The notes under the pieces are model-generated. The model had not been told where the DNA came from. It made no database searches and saw only the letters and a list, made by a program, of their open reading frames with translations. A stretch of DNA of 64,000 bases from Pseudarthrobacter equi (lineage in GTDB: Bacteria; Actinomycetota; Actinomycetes; Actinomycetales; Micrococcaceae): NCBI RefSeq assembly GCF_900105535.1, contig NZ_LT629779.1, positions 1,116,001 to 1,180,000 on the forward strand, read 5' to 3'. Shown piece after piece: positions 8,801 through 17,792 of the stretch (within the stretch, counting starts at the first letter, position 1; each line of letters begins with the position of its first letter). Position numbers and translations under genes: made by a program.

Positions 8801-8839
8801 TGGCAACCGCTTGCCATTTGCTTGCCAAGTGACTAGGAT
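8801..8839 (+). promoter_or_regulatory. Promoter and perfect LacI-type palindrome ahead of the GPH transporter
   Basis: The perfect 16-bp palindrome TGGCAACCGCTTGCCA spans 8801-8816. Its right half TTGCCA (8811-8816) is a plausible -35 box, 17 bp from a -10 hexamer TAGGAT (8834-8839). A second TTGCCA occurs at 8823-8828. This is the best copy of the operator family also found at 4516-4557 and 5687-5702. Confidence 0.75.
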
Positions 8840-8894
8840 TACAACCAGACTTATTCAATGTGCTGCCTCGCGGCAGTGGGTAAAGGAGCCCCTC

Positions 8895-10304
8895 GTGAAG
8901 AAGCTGAACCGGCTCAGCATCGTCGGCTATGGCGCCGGCGATGCCGCCAACAACCTGGCATTCACCACTGCCACCATGTTCCTGCTGGTCTACTACACGG
9001 ATGTTGCCGGGATTTCGGCGGCAGCCGCAGGAACGCTGCTGCTGGCCGTCAGGATCTTCGATGCCTTCGCGGACGTCTTCGCCGGACGGATCGTGGACAG
9101 GACCTTCAGCAAGCGGTTCGGCAAGTTCCGCCCGTTCATTATGTTCGGTTCCATCCCGCTGCTCCTGCTCAGCGTTGCCACGTTCTCCGTGCCGCAGATC
9201 GGCGAAACCGGCACCCTCCTCTACGCCTACGTCACCTACGCCGCCCTGGGCCTGGCCTACAGCCTGGTGAACATCCCCTACGGCTCGTTGGCCGGCGCCA
9301 TGACGCAGGATCCGGGGGAGCGGGCCAAGCTCGGTTCCGCCCGCATGATCGGCGCGGCGCTGGTGGGCTCGTCCCTGGGTATCTTCGTCGCCCCGCTGAT
9401 CAAGCCCGGCGCCAACCTGCAGGCAACTTTCACCGGCATCACCCTCGCTTTCGTGGTGATAGGTGCCGCGCTGTACTTCTTCACCGTCTTCACGGCCAAG
9501 GAGCGCGTCCACCGTTCGGTCCCCAACGTATCCCTCAAGCAGAGCGTGGACACCCTCAAAAGCAACAAACCGCTACTGATGCTGTGCCTGAGCTCCTTCC
9601 TGTTCCTCACCGGTTACCTGGCCCTGACCTCGGTCCAGCTGTACTACCTGCGCGACGTGCTGGGCCGGCTGGACCTGTACCCGGTCCTCTCCATCGTGCA
9701 GCTGGTCCTCACCTTCGTGCTGGCGGCCATCATGCCGCGGCTGGTCCGCACCATCGGCAAGAAGAACGTCTACATCTACGCCTCGGTTGTCACGATCGTT
9801 GGCGGCATCATCATCTTCCTCGCCCCGGCCAGCCAGACCTGGATCGGCTTCGGCGGCCTCGTTGTCAGCCTGGTAGGCGTCATGGCCGTCAACATCGTGG
9901 TGTGGGCCCTTGAAGCGGACACCGTGGAGTACGGCGAATGGAAGACCGGTGTCCGCACCGAGGGCATCACCTACGCGCTCTTCTCCTTCACCCGCAAGAC
10001 CGGGCAGGCGGTGGGCGGCGCCCTCGCGGCCTACGCTTTGGCCCTGGGCGGCTATAAATCCGGGGCTGCCCAGACCGCCGAGGCCGCGTTCGGAATCCAG
10101 GTTGCAGCGGGCGCAATCCCGGCCGTCCTCACCCTCCTGGCCGTGCTGGTGATGTCCCGCTACAAGCTCACCGACGACATGCATGCAGGCATTCTTCGGG
10201 ACATCAAGGCCCGCCGCGCGGAGCCAGAAGGCACATCGGATGCCGGCTCCGTCCAGCAGGCTGCAGCCCCCGCCGCAGCGGCGCCCGCAGCGCACAGAAG
10301 CTAG
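8895..10304 (+). CDS. GPH-family sugar/glucuronide:cation symporter (MFS)
   Basis: This is a roughly 12-helix membrane transporter of the glycoside-pentoside-hexuronide family (relatives MelB, UidB), likely importing a hexuronide or hexuronate with a cation. The N-terminus matches the family pattern ([12 protein letters not shown] then [15 protein letters not shown], with the conserved acidic helix 2 region), and the middle loop [13 protein letters not shown] is typical. GTG 8895 is chosen because AAAGGAG lies 6 bases upstream, although the frame is open upstream. The last 40 residues are Ala/Pro-rich and probably cytoplasmic. It is the first gene of a unit with mannonate dehydratase and the gluconokinase fusion, behind a LacI-type operator. 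Confidence 0.9.
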   Translation: MKKLNRLSIVGYGAGDAANNLAFTTATMFLLVYYTDVAGISAAAAGTLLLAVRIFDAFADVFAGRIVDRTFSKRFGKFRPFIMFGSIPLLLLSVATFSVPQIGETGTLLYAYVTYAALGLAYSLVNIPYGSLAGAMTQDPGERAKLGSARMIGAALVGSSLGIFVAPLIKPGANLQATFTGITLAFVVIGAALYFFTVFTAKERVHRSVPNVSLKQSVDTLKSNKPLLMLCLSSFLFLTGYLALTSVQLYYLRDVLGRLDLYPVLSIVQLVLTFVLAAIMPRLVRTIGKKNVYIYASVVTIVGGIIIFLAPASQTWIGFGGLVVSLVGVMAVNIVVWALEADTVEYGEWKTGVRTEGITYALFSFTRKTGQAVGGALAAYALALGGYKSGAAQTAEAAFGIQVAAGAIPAVLTLLAVLVMSRYKLTDDMHAGILRDIKARRAEPEGTSDAGSVQQAAAPAAAAPAAHRS

Positions 10305-10413
10305 CCCCGCCGCACCGGCACCAGCCCCATCAGTACCAGTTCGCCAAACCCGGCCCACCAACCCAGGGCCACCAGACCAGCCCGCAGGCCAGCCCCGCTC
10401 GAAAGGACCAGCT

Positions 10414-11643
10414 GTGAAAATCATTGCCGCCGAAGTGTTCGTCACCAGCCCGTCGCGTAACTTCGTGACCCTCCGGATCACCACCGAGGACGGTGTGACA
10501 GGCATTGGTGACGCCACCCTGAACGGCCGTGAACTCGCCGTCGCCGCGTACCTGAAAGAGCACGTGGCCCAGTTGCTGATCGGCAAGGACCCGCACCGGA
10601 TCGAAGACACCTGGCAGTTCCTGTACAGGTCCTCCTACTGGCGTCGGGGCCCCGTGACCATGGCGGCCATCGCCGCCGTGGACATGGCGCTGTGGGACAT
10701 CAAGGGCAAGGTGGCCGGCATGCCGGTCTACCAGCTCCTGGGTGGTGCGTCGCGCAACGGGCTGCGTGCCTACGGCCACGCCTCTGGCGCGGACATTCCA
10801 TCCCTGTTTGACTCCGTGCGCGAGCACCTGGAGTTGGGTTACAAGTCCATCCGGATCCAGACCGCCGTCCCGGGCATCAAGGCCGTGTACGGTGTCGCCG
10901 CCCAGGCGCAGGCCTCCGGCGAACGCTACGACTACGAGCCCGCCGGCCGCGGCGCGTTCCCCGTGGAGGAGGACTGGGACACCCGCGCGTACCTGCGCCA
11001 CCTGCCCAGTGTGTTCGAGGCCGTCCGGAACGAGTTTGGCCCGGAAATCCCGCTGCTGCATGACGGCCACCACCGGATGACGCCCATCCAGGCCGCGAAG
11101 CTTGGTAAGGCCCTGGAACCGTACGATCTGTTCTGGCTCGAGGACTGCACCCCTGCCGAGAACCAGGAAGCCCTGCGCCTGGTTCGCCAGCACACCACCA
11201 CGCCGCTGGCCATCGGTGAAATCTTCAACACCGTGTACGACTACCAGACCATCATCAAGGAACAGCTGATCGACTACGTCCGCGCAGCCTCCACCCACTT
11301 CGGCGGTATCTCCCCGCTGAAGAAGGTGATGGACTTCGCCGCCCAGTACCAGATCAAGTCCGGCTTCCACGGCCCCACCGATATCTCCCCGGTGGGCTTC
11401 GCCGCCCAGCTGCACGTGGGCCTGGCCATCCACAACTACGGCATCCAGGAGTACATGCAGCACTCGGACAAGACCAACGAGGTCTTCCACCAGTCCATGA
11501 CCTTCAAGGACGGCTACCTGCACCCGGGCGACGAGCCGGGCATCGGCGTCGAGTTCAACGAGGAAGCCGCCGCGGCATTCCCCTACCAGCAGGCCTACCT
11601 GCCGTACAACCGCCTGGTTGACGGCACCGTGCATGACTGGTGA
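10414..11643 (+). CDS. manD: D-mannonate dehydratase, enolase superfamily (ManD/RspA type)
   Basis: This enzyme removes water from D-mannonate to give 2-keto-3-deoxygluconate. The start is GTG 10414 with AAAGGA upstream, giving 409 aa, close to known ManD proteins. The metal ligands and catalytic residues are visible: D217 and H219 in LLHDGHHR, E243 in WLEDC and E269 in AIGE. Their spacing matches Asp210, His212, Glu236 and Glu262 of the characterised Novosphingobium ManD with a constant offset of 7. The N-terminal capping domain and [20 protein letters not shown] stretch are also typical. The next gene begins at, or within 30 bases of, its stop codon. Low-activity RspA-type members exist, so true in vivo activity is inferred from context. 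Confidence 0.92.
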   Translation: MKIIAAEVFVTSPSRNFVTLRITTEDGVTGIGDATLNGRELAVAAYLKEHVAQLLIGKDPHRIEDTWQFLYRSSYWRRGPVTMAAIAAVDMALWDIKGKVAGMPVYQLLGGASRNGLRAYGHASGADIPSLFDSVREHLELGYKSIRIQTAVPGIKAVYGVAAQAQASGERYDYEPAGRGAFPVEEDWDTRAYLRHLPSVFEAVRNEFGPEIPLLHDGHHRMTPIQAAKLGKALEPYDLFWLEDCTPAENQEALRLVRQHTTTPLAIGEIFNTVYDYQTIIKEQLIDYVRAASTHFGGISPLKKVMDFAAQYQIKSGFHGPTDISPVGFAAQLHVGLAIHNYGIQEYMQHSDKTNEVFHQSMTFKDGYLHPGDEPGIGVEFNEEAAAAFPYQQAYLPYNRLVDGTVHDW

Positions 11644-11672
11644 ACGCGGGCATGACTGGTGAGGCAGCAGCA

Positions 11673-13952
11673 ATGACTAAGCATCGCATTATCGTCATGG
11701 GTGTTTCCGGTTGCGGAAAGACCACCATCGGCGACCTCGTGGCCCGCGAGCTGGGCGTCCCGTTCCTCGACGGCGACTCGCTCCACCCCGTGGAGAACGT
11801 CGCCAAGATGGCCGCGGGAACCCCGCTCACGGACGACGACCGCTGGCCCTGGCTGGCCACGGTGGGTTCGGAGCTGGCCAAGGCCGGCGACGGGGGACTG
11901 GTCCTGGCCTGCTCCGCACTGCGCCGCAGCTACCGCGACGCCATCCGAGAGCAGGCGCCGGACACGGTGTTCCTGCACCTGCACGGCAGCAAGGATGTCC
12001 TCGCCCGCCGGCTCGAAGGCCGTTCCGGGCACTTCATGCCCACCACGCTGCTGGACTCCCAGCTCGCCACGCTGGAACCGCTGGAAGCGGACGAAGCCGG
12101 CTTCGTCGTCGACATCTCAGCACCCGTTGACGAAGTGGTGGCATCGGCACTCGCCAACATTGCCGCCGTCGTACGTCCTTCCTCCGGTAGCGCAGGCACG
12201 CGGCCGCGGCAGTTCGACGTCGACCTGGCGGCCGCGCCGTTCAATCTCGACGGCGACGCGGTGGCCTGGGTGGAAGAAACCATCAGCTCGATGACGCTCG
12301 AGGAAAAGATCGGGCAGCTTTTCATCAATCACAACAACGGCTACGCGCCCGAGTACCTCGACGGTGTGCTGGAGAACTACCACGTGGGCGGCATGCGATA
12401 CCGCCCGGGGCCATCCGCCGCCGTGCAGGAGCACATCCGGTACGCGCAGTCGAAGTCCCGCGTGCCGCTGCTGATCGCCTCCAACCCGGAAATGGGCGGG
12501 GCAGGAAGTTGCGACGATGGCACGTTCGTTTCCACGCACCTCCAGGCTGGCTCCCACCCGGACAAGAACATTGCGCGCCAGATGGGCCAGGTGGCCGGCG
12601 TCGAGACTGCGGCCCTGGGCTGCAACTGGGCGTTCGCGCCGATCGTGGACATCCATTACAACTGGCGGAACACGGTCATCTCCACGCGCTCGTTCGGCAA
12701 CACCCCGGAGATCGTGGTGGAGCGGGCGAAGGAGTACTTCGACGGGATCGGCGAATCGCCCACCGTCTGCGCCATGAAACACTTCCCGGGCGACGGCGTG
12801 GACGAACGCGACCAGCACGTGGTCACGTCCTACAACACGTTCTCCTACGAGGAGTGGGACCGGACATACGGGCACGTGTACCGCGAGATGATCGGGCACG
12901 GCGTGCAGTCCATCATGGTGGGCCACATTGGAGCGCCGGAGGTGTCGCGGCACTTCCGTCCGGGGCTGTCCGATGCCGAAATCCTGCCCGCGACGCTTGC
13001 GCCGGAACTGCTGCAGGACCTGTTGCGCGGCGAACTCGGCTTCAACGGGCTTGTCCTCACCGATGCCTCGCTGATGGTGGGCCTCACCCAGGCGCAGAAG
13101 CGCAAGGACCTGGTGCCGGCAACCATCGCGGCCGGCTGCGACATGTTCCTGTTCTTCCGGAACCCTGCGGAGGACTTCCAGTTCATGCTGGACGGCTACA
13201 AGTCCGGCGTGATCACGGAGCAGCGGCTGCAGGACGCGCTGCGGCGGATCCTTGGGCTGAAGGCCTCGCTGGGGCTGCACCGCAAATCCTTGGAGGAGCT
13301 GGTGCCGCCGGCTTCGGCACTCTCGGTCATAGGTTCTGACACGCACCGTGCCATCGCCGCCGAGGTGGCCGACAAGACCGTCACGCTGGTCAAGGACACC
13401 GCCGGGAACCTGCCCATCACGCCCGAAACGCATCCCCGGATCCGGCTCTACGGCATCTCCGGCGGGGCCGATTTCACCCGGGCCGATCCGCTGGCGTACC
13501 TGGAAACGGTCAAGGAGGAGCTGGTCGCCGCCGGCTTCGAGGTGGACCTGTTCCGGACTGCCGAGCAGCGCGAGGCCACGGGGGAGACCGGGGTGAACTT
13601 TATGTCCGTCCTGGCTGAAGAGGCCACCGCCGACTACGCGGACCGGTATGACGCTGCCTTCGTGTTCGCCAACGTCAAGGGCTTCGCGCAGGAGGCAGCT
13701 ATCAGGATCAAATGGTCCTCACCGATGGCGGCCGAAATTCCGTGGTACGCCACGGAGGTCCCCACGGTGTTCGTCTCGTTGAACCAGCCGAACCACCTCA
13801 TTGACGTGCCGATGGTGAAGACCGCCATCCATGCGCACGCCGGCTCGCGTGAGGCCATCAGGGCTGCCGTGGCGAAGATCCAGGGCAAATCCGAATTCCA
13901 AGGCACGTTCAACGACAACGTGTTCTGCGATTCCTTCGACACCCGGCTGTAA
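11673..13952 (+). CDS. Gluconokinase fused to a NagZ-like glycoside hydrolase family 3 protein
   Basis: This one 759-aa frame encodes two enzymes. Residues 1-165 are a complete gluconokinase with P-loop GVSGCGKTT (G10-T18) and the substrate motif DGDSLHPVENVAKM, which would phosphorylate gluconate. After a short linker, residues 197-540 are a family 3 glycosidase with KHFPGDG (K369), a NagZ-type Asp-x-His acid/base pair (D380, H382) and the nucleophile region LTDASLM (D464), followed by a C-terminal domain of about 200 residues. ATG 11673 has GAGG 8 bases upstream; GTG 11640, overlapping the manD stop as GTGA, is an alternative. No secretion signal is seen, so the glycosidase should be cytoplasmic. 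I see no frameshift signature at the junction, but a lost stop or sequencing error cannot be excluded. Confidence 0.85.
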   Translation: MTKHRIIVMGVSGCGKTTIGDLVARELGVPFLDGDSLHPVENVAKMAAGTPLTDDDRWPWLATVGSELAKAGDGGLVLACSALRRSYRDAIREQAPDTVFLHLHGSKDVLARRLEGRSGHFMPTTLLDSQLATLEPLEADEAGFVVDISAPVDEVVASALANIAAVVRPSSGSAGTRPRQFDVDLAAAPFNLDGDAVAWVEETISSMTLEEKIGQLFINHNNGYAPEYLDGVLENYHVGGMRYRPGPSAAVQEHIRYAQSKSRVPLLIASNPEMGGAGSCDDGTFVSTHLQAGSHPDKNIARQMGQVAGVETAALGCNWAFAPIVDIHYNWRNTVISTRSFGNTPEIVVERAKEYFDGIGESPTVCAMKHFPGDGVDERDQHVVTSYNTFSYEEWDRTYGHVYREMIGHGVQSIMVGHIGAPEVSRHFRPGLSDAEILPATLAPELLQDLLRGELGFNGLVLTDASLMVGLTQAQKRKDLVPATIAAGCDMFLFFRNPAEDFQFMLDGYKSGVITEQRLQDALRRILGLKASLGLHRKSLEELVPPASALSVIGSDTHRAIAAEVADKTVTLVKDTAGNLPITPETHPRIRLYGISGGADFTRADPLAYLETVKEELVAAGFEVDLFRTAEQREATGETGVNFMSVLAEEATADYADRYDAAFVFANVKGFAQEAAIRIKWSSPMAAEIPWYATEVPTVFVSLNQPNHLIDVPMVKTAIHAHAGSREAIRAAVAKIQGKSEFQGTFNDNVFCDSFDTRL

Positions 13953-14095
13953 CAGCCGCCGGGCTCAGAGCGCCGGGCGCGGGGAGACCCCCTGCGTCCG
14001 GTGCTTTGTTTTGTGTCCGCTGGGCAGCCAGGTGGGCCCCGCGGCGGGCTATGTTCAGGCCGACAAATTGGGGGCTGCGGTGAATCCAGAAACGC

Positions 14096-14133
14096 AGAAG
14101 GCCCCCGTTCCTCGAGAGGAACGGGGGCCTTCT
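14096..14133 (-). terminator. Terminator downstream of tRNA-Ser(CGA)
   Basis: A perfect 16-bp stem (14096-14111 with 14118-14133) encloses a 6-base loop immediately after the 3' end of the tRNA gene read on the minus strand. A short T run follows in that direction. Confidence 0.8.
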
Positions 14134-14136
14134 AAG

Positions 14137-14226
14137 TGGCGGTGACGGTGGGATTTGAACCCACGTTGGCTTTTACACCAAACAACATTTCGAGTGTTGC
14201 ACCTTCGGCCGCTCGGACACGTCACC
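14137..14226 (-). tRNA. tRNA-Ser (anticodon CGA)
   Basis: Read on the minus strand, the sequence folds as a class II tRNA with acceptor GGTGACG/CGTCACC, a long variable arm, a T-loop GTTCAAATC, and anticodon arm CAACA-CTCGAAA-TGTTG, giving anticodon CGA, which reads UCG. The 3' CCA is encoded at 14137-14139. It is one of three serine tRNA genes in the window. Confidence 0.95.
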
Positions 14227-14354
14227 AACCTCAATAGGGTACCGGAGCAAGGCTCACATCCCCAAAACGACGCCTTGGCGAACGCTCGGAGAAGGGCCGT
14301 CGACGGTCTAACGGGTTCACTGTGAATGTCAGACCCTCGCGCGATGATGCCTTT

Positions 14355-16106
14355 ATGGGAAACGCAGTGGTTGGGGCAGCGGCGATGGAGGGTCTTCGGG
14401 CCACTGTCGCCGGCCTCGACGCGTTGTTTCTGGGTGAGTTCGAGCTGGACCGGGATGCCCCTGACACCGTGGCCCGTGAAGCAATCGATGTGTTGGAGCG
14501 GAAGTCGGAGCTTCGGCTGCAGCGGCTGGCGTTCTGGAAGCAGTTGGAAGCCCAGGTAGCTGCGGGTAAAGCACGGGACGCTGCGGAGTTCGCGGAGTTC
14601 CAGGAGGCGATGACACCGCCGGAGGCCACAGGTTCGGAGCGGGCGTTCGTTGAGATGTCCACGACGGCGGAGGTCGCCGGGGTCCTGACCCTCAGCCCTG
14701 GCGCCGCGGCGGCGTTCATCAGCCAGTCCCGGAAAGTCTGTGCGATGCCGGCGGTCGCGGCCGCACTGGCGGCGGGTGCGGTGTCGTGGCGGCACGCGGT
14801 GATCGTGGCCGACGAAACGGACTGCCTCGCCCCCGAGAATGCTGAGGCGTTGGTGGCGCATTTCTTCGACCCGGACGCCCCGAACCCGGCCCGCGGGTCC
14901 GCACCCGGTGACCTGGTGCCGCACCTGTTCCGCCGGAAAGTCAGGACCTGGCGAGAACGCAGCTACCCCGCCTCCGTTGCAATCCGGCATGCGAAGTGTG
15001 TGGCGGAGCGGCGGATGGAATACCGCCCCGAGGCCGACGGGATGGCAACGATCACCCTGATCCTCCCCGGGGACACCGCCTGCGCCATCTGGAACAAAAC
15101 CACAGCCATCGCCCGCGGCCTCCAAGGCCCCGGCGAAACCCGCACCCTTACCCAGTTGCGGCCGGACGTCGCCGCCGCGCTCCTGCTCGGCGCCCAGGCC
15201 GGCGGCGATGCGACTAGCCGCACCGACGATGGCCAAGAGCCCGGCGACGTAACCGCTACCCACGGGGTTCCCTGGGCCGGTGAGACCGGAACCAGCACTG
15301 CTACCGGCGCCGGGACCGACCCATACTTCGTTGACCTCAGCAAGATTCCCGCCCCGAAAGCCGACGTGCTGGTCACCATCCCGATATTTACAATGTTGGG
15401 CAGCACTGACGAACCGGCAGACCTCGACGGATACGGGCCCATCCCGGCAGCCATGGCCCGCAAACTCGTTGCTGACGGGGCGACCTCGTTTTACCGGGTC
15501 CTCGTCGACCCCCGTACCGGTGCGCCGCTCGAGATTGGCAGGACCAGCTACCGGTTGTCGGAGGCGATGAAACGCTGGATCAGGATGCGCGACGGACACT
15601 GCACGTTCCCCGGCTGCACCAACCCCACCACGGACAACGACACCGACCACCTCACCCCCTGGCAGCACAACGGGACAACAGGCGTGAGCAACCTGGCACA
15701 GCTCTGCCCCAAACATCACCGTCTCAAACACCACAGCGGCTGGACCCCCACACCAGCCACCACAACCGAACCACCCGGCTGGACCTCACCCACAGGCCGC
15801 CACTACCCAGCACAACACCCCGACCCCCAACCACCCCACTGGCCACCCCGACTCCCCGACGCGCTGCACATGACAGGCTCACTGGAACAACGGATCCTTG
15901 CCGGCATTGCGGTCTGCCCCGACTACCTCCTGGACGACCCTCCCGACGACGAGTTACTGGACGCCGAATTCGCTTGCGAGGACCGTGTCGTCCCCGACGA
16001 TCTCTCTCCGGATGATCCGCTCTGGGAGGCCTTCTACGCGTCTCCTTTCGAGCTGCCCGCTGATCCGCAACGGGAACACTGGCTACACGAGCTCTCCTTC
16101 ACCTGA
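14355..16106 (+). CDS. DUF222 domain protein with C-terminal HNH nuclease motif
   Basis: This belongs to the large actinobacterial DUF222/HNH family (the 13E12 repeat family of mycobacteria), usually present in several copies per genome and of unknown role. Residues 1-330 form the DUF222 part. The C-terminal part carries the HNH signature MRDGHCTFPGCTNP followed by NDTDHLTPW and LCPKHHRLKHH, with Cys and His residues placed for metal binding. The last 130 residues are Pro/Thr/His-rich then acidic. ATG 14355 is preferred because GATGAT sits 6 bases upstream as a possible -10 box; GTG 14322 would add 11 residues. It lies next to tRNA-Ser(CGA). Nuclease activity is inferred from family only. Confidence 0.85.
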   Translation: MGNAVVGAAAMEGLRATVAGLDALFLGEFELDRDAPDTVAREAIDVLERKSELRLQRLAFWKQLEAQVAAGKARDAAEFAEFQEAMTPPEATGSERAFVEMSTTAEVAGVLTLSPGAAAAFISQSRKVCAMPAVAAALAAGAVSWRHAVIVADETDCLAPENAEALVAHFFDPDAPNPARGSAPGDLVPHLFRRKVRTWRERSYPASVAIRHAKCVAERRMEYRPEADGMATITLILPGDTACAIWNKTTAIARGLQGPGETRTLTQLRPDVAAALLLGAQAGGDATSRTDDGQEPGDVTATHGVPWAGETGTSTATGAGTDPYFVDLSKIPAPKADVLVTIPIFTMLGSTDEPADLDGYGPIPAAMARKLVADGATSFYRVLVDPRTGAPLEIGRTSYRLSEAMKRWIRMRDGHCTFPGCTNPTTDNDTDHLTPWQHNGTTGVSNLAQLCPKHHRLKHHSGWTPTPATTTEPPGWTSPTGRHYPAQHPDPQPPHWPPRLPDALHMTGSLEQRILAGIAVCPDYLLDDPPDDELLDAEFACEDRVVPDDLSPDDPLWEAFYASPFELPADPQREHWLHELSFT

Positions 16107-16308
16107 CCTGACATGACCGGCAGGGCTGAAGGTGCGAGGAAACTACTGCTGCCCACGCGCCCGTGCCTACGAGGAACCAAGCAAATGAAACTAGCCACGT
16201 CGAATTCACCAGGTAGCTTCCACCCCGCTGACGTGGACCTGCTGAAACGGCGACACCCGCCGTCGGACCTTCCTCCCGAACGCCCGTCCCGATAGATTCG
16301 ACAGCAAG

Positions 16309-17331
16309 ATGACTAATTCAGAATTGCCGCACCGTGCCACCGCCTACTGGACCACCGCGAAAGAACAGGGCGAACTCCGGTCCGAGGACCTGCCCGCCCC
16401 AGGGCCGGGGGAGGCCTTGGTCCGCGCACTGTACTCCGGTATCAGCAGGGGCACCGAGATGGTGGTCCACCGGGGCGCGGTGCCGCCAAGGGTTGCCGAC
16501 GGAATGCGGGCCCCGCACCAGGAAGGCGATTTTCCGGGGCCAGTGAAGTTCGGCTACCTGTCGGTGGGCGTCGTGGAGGAAGGCCCGGACGAGTGGAAGG
16601 GGCAGCGCGTTTTCTGCCTCAGCCCGCACCAGGACCGGTACGTCGTCCCGGTGGACGCCCTCACAAGAATCCCGGACGGCGTTCCGTCACAGCGTGCCGT
16701 GCTCACCGGAACAGTGGAAACGGCCATCAATGCCCTGTGGGAGGCCGAACCGAAGCTGGGGGACCGCGTCGCCGTCGTCGGGGCCGGCCTGGTGGGCGGG
16801 ATGGTGGCCACCCTGCTGCGGACCTTCCCTCTTCAGCGTCTTCAACTCGTTGACGTGGATCCGGGACGGAAGAAGCTGGCAGACACCATCGGCGTCGAGT
16901 TCACGAGCCCCGAGGACGCCCTGGACGACTGCGACATCGTGATCCACTGCTCCGCCTCCCAGGAAGGCCTCGAACGCAGCCTCCAGCTGGTGGGCGACGA
17001 CGGGGACGTCATCGAGATGTCCTGGTACGCGGACCGAAAGGTGACCGTACCCCTGGGGGAGGACTTCCACGCCCGGAGGCTCTCCATCAGGGCAAGCCAG
17101 GTGGGCATGGTGGCCCGGTCCCGCCGGCACCGCCGGACCAACGCCGACCGCCTCGACCTGGCCGTCTCACTGCTCACCGACCCCGTCTTCGACGCTTTCC
17201 TCACCGGACAGTCAGCCTTTGAGGACCTCCCCGAGGTGGTCCAGGGCCTGTCCGATGGAAGCCTTGAAGCCCTCTGCCACGTCATCGAATACCCGCAGGA
17301 CGCCGCCCGCCAGCCCGAAAGATCGGTCTGA
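16309..17331 (+). CDS. Medium-chain dehydrogenase/reductase family oxidoreductase (BchC-like)
   Basis: This is a 340-aa MDR protein. The catalytic N-terminal domain contains ALYSGISRGTEMVV, a form shared with BchC-type dehydrogenases, and the C-terminal Rossmann domain has VAVVGAGLVGGMVATLL followed by an acidic strand end (VDVDPG), which favours NAD. I do not see the four-cysteine structural zinc lobe of classical alcohol dehydrogenases. A -10-like TAGATT (16293-16298) lies just upstream, giving a very short leader. It begins a unit with a QueD-like protein (62 bp gap) and a GT4 glycosyltransferase (3 bp gap). The conserved company suggests one pathway; its substrate is unknown to me. Confidence 0.8.
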   Translation: MTNSELPHRATAYWTTAKEQGELRSEDLPAPGPGEALVRALYSGISRGTEMVVHRGAVPPRVADGMRAPHQEGDFPGPVKFGYLSVGVVEEGPDEWKGQRVFCLSPHQDRYVVPVDALTRIPDGVPSQRAVLTGTVETAINALWEAEPKLGDRVAVVGAGLVGGMVATLLRTFPLQRLQLVDVDPGRKKLADTIGVEFTSPEDALDDCDIVIHCSASQEGLERSLQLVGDDGDVIEMSWYADRKVTVPLGEDFHARRLSIRASQVGMVARSRRHRRTNADRLDLAVSLLTDPVFDAFLTGQSAFEDLPEVVQGLSDGSLEALCHVIEYPQDAARQPERSV

Positions 17332-17393
17332 CAAACCCAACAGCCGGCACACGCCGAGCCCACCGATTCACCAAGCAGAGCCAGAGGAAATCC

Positions 17394-17789
17394 ATGTTCA
17401 GCCTGACCGTCCGCCGCCACTTCATGATCGCCCACAGCCTGCCGCGCGAGGCTTTCGGCCCCGCCCAGGGGCTGCACGGCGCAACGTTCGTCGCGGAGGT
17501 GGCGTTCCGCCGTCGTGCCCTGAATGACAACGCGATCGTCCTGGATATCGGCGCCGCCGGAACCGTGATCGAGGAAGTGCTCGACGGGTTGAATTACAAA
17601 AACCTGGACGAACACCCCGACTTCGAGGGCAAGCTCAGCACCACCGAGGCCCTCGCCCAGTACATAGCCCAGGCCGTGGCGGAGAAAATCAGCGATGACG
17701 ACGACGGCCGCCACCTGGACGGGATCGACGTCACCCTCCGCGAGAATCCGGACGCCTGGGCCACGTTCTCGCTGGACCTCAACGCCTGA
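17394..17789 (+). CDS. QueD/6-pyruvoyl-tetrahydropterin synthase homologue lacking canonical catalytic residues
   Basis: This is a 131-aa T-fold protein resembling 6-carboxytetrahydropterin synthase. Retained features are the first two zinc-ligand positions (H14 in MIAHSL, H28 in GLHGAT), the STTEALA motif (E85) and the pterin-anchoring glutamate position (E117 in VTLREN). The third zinc histidine of HGH is Ala (A30). The protein has no cysteine at all, and the LDH motif carrying the catalytic histidine reads LNYKNLDEHP. A normal Cys-Asp-His mechanism is therefore not possible as aligned by eye, although H74 might substitute. ATG 17394 has AGAGGA upstream. It probably binds a pterin-like ligand; calling it queD would be unsafe. 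Confidence 0.82.
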   Translation: MFSLTVRRHFMIAHSLPREAFGPAQGLHGATFVAEVAFRRRALNDNAIVLDIGAAGTVIEEVLDGLNYKNLDEHPDFEGKLSTTEALAQYIAQAVAEKISDDDDGRHLDGIDVTLRENPDAWATFSLDLNA

Positions 17790-17792
17790 CCC

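Noticed and set aside
10183..10413. N-terminal extension of mannonate dehydratase
   Set aside because: It overlaps the transporter's 3' end and is Pro/Arg-rich; GTG 10414 has a ribosome-binding site and its numbering keeps a constant offset from a characterised ManD.
14096..14133. Candidate attachment site next to tRNA-Ser
   Set aside because: The inverted repeat is a normal terminator, and no second copy of the tRNA end, integrase or phage gene was seen nearby.
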